In this document: piece after piece, positions 7,301 to 11,193 of the stretch
How positions within the stretch are numbered: the stretch's first letter is position 1
Layout: each line of letters begins with the position of its first letter
The notes under the pieces: model-generated
Database searches by the model: none
Seen by the model: only the letters and a program-made list of their open reading frames with translations
What the model was told of the DNA's origin: nothing
Translations under genes and position numbers: made by a program
Assembly (NCBI GenBank): GCA_003503355.1
Contig: DOCS01000038.1
Coordinates: 7,072-18,264 of the forward strand
DNA length: 11,193 bases
Direction: 5' to 3'
From: Opitutia bacterium
Lineage (GTDB): Bacteria > Verrucomicrobiota > Verrucomicrobiia > Opitutales > Coraliomargaritaceae

Positions 7301-10300
7301 TCGATTTTTATGTCGATGGTGTTCGCTTTCAGGGGGCAAGGGTGACCGCTCAGCTTAGCGGTAGTTTACCGCAGTCTGAAATCGCTACAGTTCTGACTGA
7401 TCAATCCCTTCGTTTCGGCGTCGATGCGGATCCGTCCAGTCGTCTTCAGCTTGATCAGTTCCGGAGCTACAACCTTTCGGGCAGTGTCGATGGAAATGGG
7501 TTGAATACCTCCGAATTGCGAATTCTACGTACTCAGCGCGAGGCTGAACTACGCACGTTAGAGCCTGAACTCTTGTTTGACTTCGAAGCCCTTCCGGATG
7601 GCGGTTCGTTTGTCAATTCAGGCACTTTGGCGGACGTTGGCATCGGCCCGATCACCGCAGATCCTGAGCAGGTCTATGCAGGCGTCTGGGCGCATCTTAA
7701 TATTCAGGAAGTCGCAACACGTCTCAATAGTACGCTCGATAATGCCGGATTTGGCGGCAGTGGCTACATTCTCAATGCAGTCTCCAATTACAACGCGAAC
7801 TTGTACAACCGCGATGCCGAGGTGGGGGCTTGGGGGCCGATCTTTCCCGTCAATCACGGTCAACTTTTTAACGCTCCGGACAATCGGCTTGAAGTTGCCT
7901 ATTATGAGAATCCGTTTCTCGACAATCCACTCGAGCATCCAAATGTTGCCTGGCCTTACCAAGCGGCGGCCTACGATGAGGTCATTTACCCAAGCTTTGG
8001 TCCACATCAGGACAAGGCGATCTATGTTGCCAGTCGTATCGGCTCGGAGGGAGTTGATCAACATGGGCACCCACAGCAGGTGTTTGACCTGTCGGGCTAT
8101 GCCAACCTAGAGATTTATCATCAGAGCGATCGCTTTCTGGCTGGTTTTAATCCAAACGAAGAGCATGCGCTCGTTGCTGCCTCCGCCCGTGCGGGGCTTA
8201 AGGTTAAAAACCTCGGTAAGGGGATTCCCAACAACCCGCCGTTGGCCGCCTTTGCGTTGCAGCATGAACTGAATGGCACGCTATCTCCCTACAGTTCAGA
8301 CCCATGGGTTCTGGTACAGGTCAATAATCTGCTCACCGGCGAACCTGAGATGGCGGCTTATCAAGTATTTGCTACGCGAGAGGGCGATCCCGCACTGAAT
8401 TTTCCGAGGCCGGAAGATGCCGTGGTATTGGCTGCGGATGGTTTGGAGTATGAGGCTGCGGTGAATCCTGATGAGCGTTTTCTTACCATTGATGCAGAGA
8501 AAGCCTATGACTTCAGTTACCAATTTGACTTCCCAGTGTTCGCTGGCGATTTGCTAATTCCACCTTACCCCCTGAATCTGGTTATCGGAAGCCTGACAAT
8601 GGAGGATGCTCGGGGGGGGAATATTAGAACCGGCAATCAACTGCAGCGCACCTACTGGCGCGACGCTGGGGGCCATGCATGGGTGGTATCCGGTGGTGGC
8701 GGTAAGTTTTTCCATCAGTTCTATTATCCCTACCGCAGTGATTTTCATCTTGGCGAGACACCGACCGCTGTTGGTACGCCTGTTGCGTGGTTGCCGAAAA
8801 CCAAGCGCTTCACCGGCGGCGACGCCAATACACTTGACCCCGTGAAAGTAGAATACACCAGTCAATGGCGTTCGGATTACCCCAAGTTAAAACGCGGAGA
8901 GACCCTCACTTACCAGGGTGGTGAATACTTTAACGAGACGCCGGGATCGAAAGGTTTGCCTGCACTGGTTGCGATGGCCGCAGCAGAGATTGTGTACGAT
9001 TCAAACACACCGTCGATGGTAATCGGATCCGCCACCACCTCGGCACTGAATCAAGCCTCTGCCCGAATTATACGACCACTTGACCGCAGAGAGGTACCGT
9101 TTCGCGTCGGACAGATGACGGATGCGGGCTTGCAACCGGGTGCGCCGGACACCTCTAAGGTCATTGTGGTGGCTGAGCGCTGGTACTTTAAAGACCTTGC
9201 GGGTTCGCTGTCGAAACGCTGCTACTTCGATTCGCTGGCTGAGAAGCTCGTCTTCAGAGGCTTGCTGAATGAGAAGGAGAGCGGCGCTCCGGATCTGACC
9301 GCCGGTCCGGATCCGCTAAACATTTTGGAACCGAATGTAATGACGCTGTCGGACTATGCCGCAGTGAAGGCGCTTGGCAGCGGCGATGATTGGGGGGCAG
9401 CGATCGCTGATTTGTATAAACTAAGCCAAAATCCCAACGGTGTTGCGGCGCCTGGTTTGGTTGCCAGCACTACCAACCCAGTGGCATTACAAGGGGTCAA
9501 GGATGCGCCACTTTCAGGTCAGCTGAGGACCGTCTTTGACCAACTCAGGACATTCTGGACATTGACTAGTAATGGTTTGGTTGCGTTTCCTTTGGATGCT
9601 CCACTTGTCCAGCTTGACAGTTTTGGTGCGGGTGCCGCTCTAGTGGCGAACCCCGATCTGCTGACCACTGTATTGCCAGTCAACGGCTCTTTGTATCTGA
9701 CGATTGCTGAAAACAACCGGCCTGAATTGGCGGAAGCGGGTGCACCGGTCAGTTTGCATATTATCGAAATCTTGCCTGATCGTTATCGGGGTGCAATCAA
9801 GGTGCTTGAGGGGGTAGATCCGTTTAGTGAAAAAGTTGGCCTGCAACACAACGGCGAATTTGGAGCCAATACGGAGGATCTGTATTATGAGTGGTGGATC
9901 CGTGATGCCGCGCCGCTGGATGTGGTGGCGAAGGAAGTATTTGACGACAAACACCAGGCGACCGATACGGCGCAGATTTCAGGCACACTAAAAGAGACGG
10001 ATGCCGGTGGTAATTCACTGTGGCAACTCTATGCCAGCGGTAATGCCCTACACGGCATTGTTTTTGAGGGGCGTCCGGATGTCACATTGGCCGACAAGCT
10101 CGTTTTAATGCGTTATCGGCACAAGAGCGAAATGGATTGGAAGCTGGTTTCCTTCGATCCCAATGATCCCGTCCGAGTTTGGGAACCGGGCTCGCCGGCA
10201 CCGTTTCAGTGGGCGGGAGCTGCGAATTCGCCACAATTACAAGCGGATGGCAGTAAGCGCTATATCCCTCAATTGGTAATGGGCTGGATCAAACGTGTAT

Positions 10301-11193
10301 TGGATCGTATTAATCCCTATGAGGCGCGTTACACCGACTTCTTCAGTAACGAGAGCCCAGCAGTATACAGTAGTCAGCTGCAGATCGCAGGGGCGCCGTT
10401 TGCTGGCAAGGTCGCATTGAATCCGGATAAGAATGTGATCGAGAACGTCGGGCTGATTGAACTGTATGAAACCGTGCTGCAGCGCGCCCGTGAGCTGTCG
10501 ATTGACAACTCCAGTAACCCAGTTGCGACCGATGGCATTAATCAGGCACTGTTGCTGGCCGCGACTCGGCTTTCTGTTCTCTACGAGCTACTTGCCCGCG
10601 AAGCATACAGCGATGCGCAGGACTCCACAATTACCGTGACCAGCGATAGTGATCTGAGCGGCGTCGCCTCCTTTACGCACGCCTTCCAAAATATGGAGGC
10701 AGATTTGATGCATGAGGAACTGGCGCTGCTGCGCGGTACGGACTTCCTCAAAAGCTATCCGGTGTTCAATCGTATCTTCTGGAATTATGCCAAAGGCCTC
10801 GGTGAGGCCGCCTATAATGTAAATTACAACATTTACGATGAAAATACTGACGGCTTCATCAATGAGGATGACGCCCGAGCATTGTACCCACAAGGCCACG
10901 GGGATGCGTGGGGGCATTTCGTCAGTGCGCTGGGTATGCACTACGAACTATTGCAGCAACCCGTCTTCAGTTGGAAGTCACGTGCCGAGCTGTATGCCTT
11001 AATGGAGAATGTGCTAGAAGTGGATTTTCTCGATGAAAAGACCTTCGCGGCACTGGCTGCGGGCAAGGCCAAGGCGGGGCGTGACATCGTGCGTGGTACC
11101 TACCGGTTACATTATACTCAGGACCCAGATGGCCAGTGGCAGGGCTATACCGACGGGGCCGATCCCGCCCGAGCCTGGGGCGTTTCCGAATGG
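4393..11193 (+). CDS. Giant secreted protein with W-x-W β-modules, LamG-like domain and helical EF-hand-like C-terminal region (3'-partial)
   Basis: I translated this frame codon by codon and found no stop over 2267 codons; it leaves the window still open. An in-frame TAA at 4378 leaves the ATG at 4393 as the first start, and a signal peptide follows (FVWCVTLLLMTGVAYSA, cleavage near residues 29–32). Visible layout: three W-x-W β-modules (about 60–390); a β-rich linker; a conserved-looking block with HYRYLYDTVIDRRAPTKLDL and WAFQELTY (669–703); a LamG/concanavalin-like domain (about 775–1027; FVIDFW, LLDFYVDG, LRFGVDADPSSRLQLDQFRSYN split by residues) with an insert at about 850–936; a long block with YYENPF (1170), IYVASRIGSEG (1211), FNPNEEHAL (1253) and SSDPWVLVQ (1300); ERWYFKDLAGSLSKRCYFD (about 1594); and, from about 2017, a helical region with an EF-hand-like loop (2149–2160) and YPQGHGDAWGHF (2165–2176). 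I recall similar giant proteins in Verrucomicrobiota and Planctomycetota. Only two cysteines lie beyond the signal peptide (C953, C1610). There is no Shine-Dalgarno. A role in adhesion or matrix is inferred; enzymatic activity is not shown. Confidence 0.96.
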   Translation, partial: MNIGSILTRLHRSAAFVWCVTLLLMTGVAYSAPVTNLYKFKAPGDTEYGRALTLPDVEHFVGEWINGSGNSGLSFVSPTVLYLDGNFKLTDGIEESTKYKATHAHSSSPGADHPNFIGDSGDGIQAVVIINGGVVRFEFPGNHGFALGATGTLNSALITWLWDLELLPRIQVEIESHYDSNEIRSYWTNGSMDGENDALVEDNTEVTFEAPEFIYLDRQKNVLDGGIGEADPTANNYAWYRARNIGYAINGQVIQGSERFFKKTITESITVVWNWEIENAVIVESATDMGATGGGFGNPVPEIGRIWVKLDEQFTAAIDRKVEDESDAGGFRFLNTGYTVYTSNGAILGNALNPSDPLASRVATAPLTITEPLRIKWQWDGQVRYRFSATSGGLGDNEVQFNALSFISVFNAQGGLVENIYGAAGKTDVWIDSTASKLGKVVVGAFYRTDDRAFTLGDFLSPQGGDLSAFGVDISGLKDIVFPDNASSARVARTKTFNDVPLENRITPTPTEITWIYEPTVFRAEVPLGQNLDSAALVPTLPDGAVLSDSGPSASFLAQVAGKPEGSAVGTPLRWDFVAQQLIPVHPGSNQIKWRDLNQSDKVYKIEVVSGYPGDIVQLASERESVSGMRELNSSTSDGYMWQATLGRVPGDFPAAQVNFPNSNPVVADAHYRYLYDTVIDRRAPTKLDLSRSDQWAFQELTYADAVTDATVDSSAAGKSFSTMGAGRSVLLFSRRPNSDEAADGNLDEETLAVRVIRSEPITPILADDSKLVLGRRGLELGAGSAASAGALGLLQRDGNSLTSLDPGSGFVIDFWLNAKSMKADDGPVTILTMGEGQFEVVLDNHLIETSVVRGMSSQDVELPFGFSEAADLRVTNVNTGAELIVGSDYTVSPGNSTSMITLVHNEQRSSPGDVIRINRLNTEVTSPTITTHYRGLTVVQPFDRAGIDWRHCVIHVYTNHFFGISTTLLDFYVDGVRFQGARVTAQLSGSLPQSEIATVLTDQSLRFGVDADPSSRLQLDQFRSYNLSGSVDGNGLNTSELRILRTQREAELRTLEPELLFDFEALPDGGSFVNSGTLADVGIGPITADPEQVYAGVWAHLNIQEVATRLNSTLDNAGFGGSGYILNAVSNYNANLYNRDAEVGAWGPIFPVNHGQLFNAPDNRLEVAYYENPFLDNPLEHPNVAWPYQAAAYDEVIYPSFGPHQDKAIYVASRIGSEGVDQHGHPQQVFDLSGYANLEIYHQSDRFLAGFNPNEEHALVAASARAGLKVKNLGKGIPNNPPLAAFALQHELNGTLSPYSSDPWVLVQVNNLLTGEPEMAAYQVFATREGDPALNFPRPEDAVVLAADGLEYEAAVNPDERFLTIDAEKAYDFSYQFDFPVFAGDLLIPPYPLNLVIGSLTMEDARGGNIRTGNQLQRTYWRDAGGHAWVVSGGGGKFFHQFYYPYRSDFHLGETPTAVGTPVAWLPKTKRFTGGDANTLDPVKVEYTSQWRSDYPKLKRGETLTYQGGEYFNETPGSKGLPALVAMAAAEIVYDSNTPSMVIGSATTSALNQASARIIRPLDRREVPFRVGQMTDAGLQPGAPDTSKVIVVAERWYFKDLAGSLSKRCYFDSLAEKLVFRGLLNEKESGAPDLTAGPDPLNILEPNVMTLSDYAAVKALGSGDDWGAAIADLYKLSQNPNGVAAPGLVASTTNPVALQGVKDAPLSGQLRTVFDQLRTFWTLTSNGLVAFPLDAPLVQLDSFGAGAALVANPDLLTTVLPVNGSLYLTIAENNRPELAEAGAPVSLHIIEILPDRYRGAIKVLEGVDPFSEKVGLQHNGEFGANTEDLYYEWWIRDAAPLDVVAKEVFDDKHQATDTAQISGTLKETDAGGNSLWQLYASGNALHGIVFEGRPDVTLADKLVLMRYRHKSEMDWKLVSFDPNDPVRVWEPGSPAPFQWAGAANSPQLQADGSKRYIPQLVMGWIKRVLDRINPYEARYTDFFSNESPAVYSSQLQIAGAPFAGKVALNPDKNVIENVGLIELYETVLQRARELSIDNSSNPVATDGINQALLLAATRLSVLYELLAREAYSDAQDSTITVTSDSDLSGVASFTHAFQNMEADLMHEELALLRGTDFLKSYPVFNRIFWNYAKGLGEAAYNVNYNIYDENTDGFINEDDARALYPQGHGDAWGHFVSALGMHYELLQQPVFSWKSRAELYALMENVLEVDFLDEKTFAALAAGKAKAGRDIVRGTYRLHYTQDPDGQWQGYTDGADPARAWGVSEW
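4570..5571 (+). repeat. Three tandem W-x-W β-modules at the N-terminus of the giant protein
   Basis: Three divergent modules end in the same strand signature: LITWLWDLEL (W codons at 4870 and 4876), ITVVWNWEIEN (5209 and 5215) and LRIKWQWDGQV (5521 and 5527). The spacing between signatures is 113 and 104 residues. Each signature is preceded by a phrase with small polar residues and glycines (GFALGATG, GYAINGQVIQG, GYTVYTSNGAILG) and by a strand such as FVSPTVLYLD, FEAPEFIYLD or GGFRFLNTGY. The repetition is at protein level only; no DNA-level repeat is obvious. Confidence 0.7.
6715..7473 (+). other. LamG/concanavalin A-like jellyroll domain with internal insertion
   Basis: The features are those of bacterial LamG-like domains: a first strand GLELGAGSA, FVIDFWLNAKS as the 'sub-F-T-x-E-x-W' strand, a middle strand ILTMGEGQFEVVLDN, the WRHCVIHVY strand (usually 'W-x-H-V-A'), LLDFYVDGVRF and the last LRFGVDADPSSRLQ plus LDQFRSYN (usually 'D-E-V-R-I-Y-N'). 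Between the third and fourth of these lie about 87 extra residues (6940–7200). Such domains commonly bind glycans or proteins outside the cell; the ligand here is unknown. Confidence 0.75.
8612..8619 (+). repeat. G8 homopolymer tract inside the giant CDS
   Basis: Eight consecutive G bases encode the end of an Arg codon and two Gly codons. Loss of one G would shift translation into a frame ending at the stop at 8843–8845; gain of one G would end at the TAG at 8625. It is the longest G run I noticed in the window. Confidence 0.9.
10441..11193 (+). other. Helical C-terminal domain with EF-hand/dockerin-like loop and HGDAWGH motif (partial)
   Basis: After some 2000 β-rich residues the protein changes to helix-rich sequence: IELYETVLQRARELSID, INQALLLAATRLSVLYELLAREAY (in parts), MEADLMHEELALLRG. 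It then reaches the loop DENTDGFINEDD (codons 10837–10872), matching the D-x-N-x-D-G-x-I-x-x-x-D/E spacing of EF-hand and dockerin calcium loops, and, four residues later, YPQGHGDAWGHF (10885–10920), followed by AAGKAKAGRDIV and DPDGQWQGY. I recall this block as highly conserved in the same giant-protein family. Its role is unknown. Confidence 0.65.

Noticed and set aside
7577..8110. Plus-strand open frame of 177 codons in another phase
   Set aside because: It overlaps the giant gene completely. Its translation is rich in M, R, S and T without domain structure, while the main frame holds family-like motifs (YYENPF, IYVASRIGSEG).

Overview
The window lies entirely inside a dense, same-strand stretch of three very large genes for exported, β-rich, repeat-bearing proteins. 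The first gene enters from the left edge (1–2307) and the third runs off the right edge (4393–11193). Only about 36 bases in total are non-coding. I see no RNA genes, mobile elements, CRISPR arrays or metabolic genes. The architecture points to a Verrucomicrobiota bacterium, perhaps Opitutae/Puniceicoccales-like, or a related Planctomycetota lineage. The reasons are the giant secreted proteins with LamG-type folds, the split FN3/NHL-propeller protein ending in an 'LEYAFDTDP' tail, the 'AGWNAVWLEVEP' family protein, and start codons without Shine-Dalgarno sequences. This assignment comes from remembered family distribution, not from a search.

Region by region: (1) 1–2307 is the C-terminal 768 residues of a surface protein made of FN3-like domains that each appear to carry an NHL β-propeller inserted in the middle, with an ASH/choice-of-anchor-D-like domain between units. 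(2) 2325–4373 is a 682-residue exported protein with a late signal peptide, the GWNAVWL motif and a histidine-rich conserved C-terminal segment. It has no cysteine. (3) 4393–11193 is one uninterrupted reading frame of at least 2267 codons. It has a signal peptide, three tandem W-x-W β-modules, a LamG/concanavalin-like domain with an inserted small β-domain, a long conserved middle region of unknown function, and a helical C-terminal domain holding an EF-hand/dockerin-like loop followed by an HGDAWGH motif. It continues beyond the window.

The genes are spaced 17 and 19 bases apart with no visible terminator or promoter between them, so they are probably co-transcribed. All appear to be exported or extracellular: signal peptides are visible in the second and third, and the N-terminus of the first is outside the window. 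They may form one cell-surface or extracellular-matrix assembly, in which the propellers and LamG domain would supply protein or glycan contacts and the giant protein a scaffold. That joint role is inference. No enzymatic activity can be assigned with confidence to any of the three.
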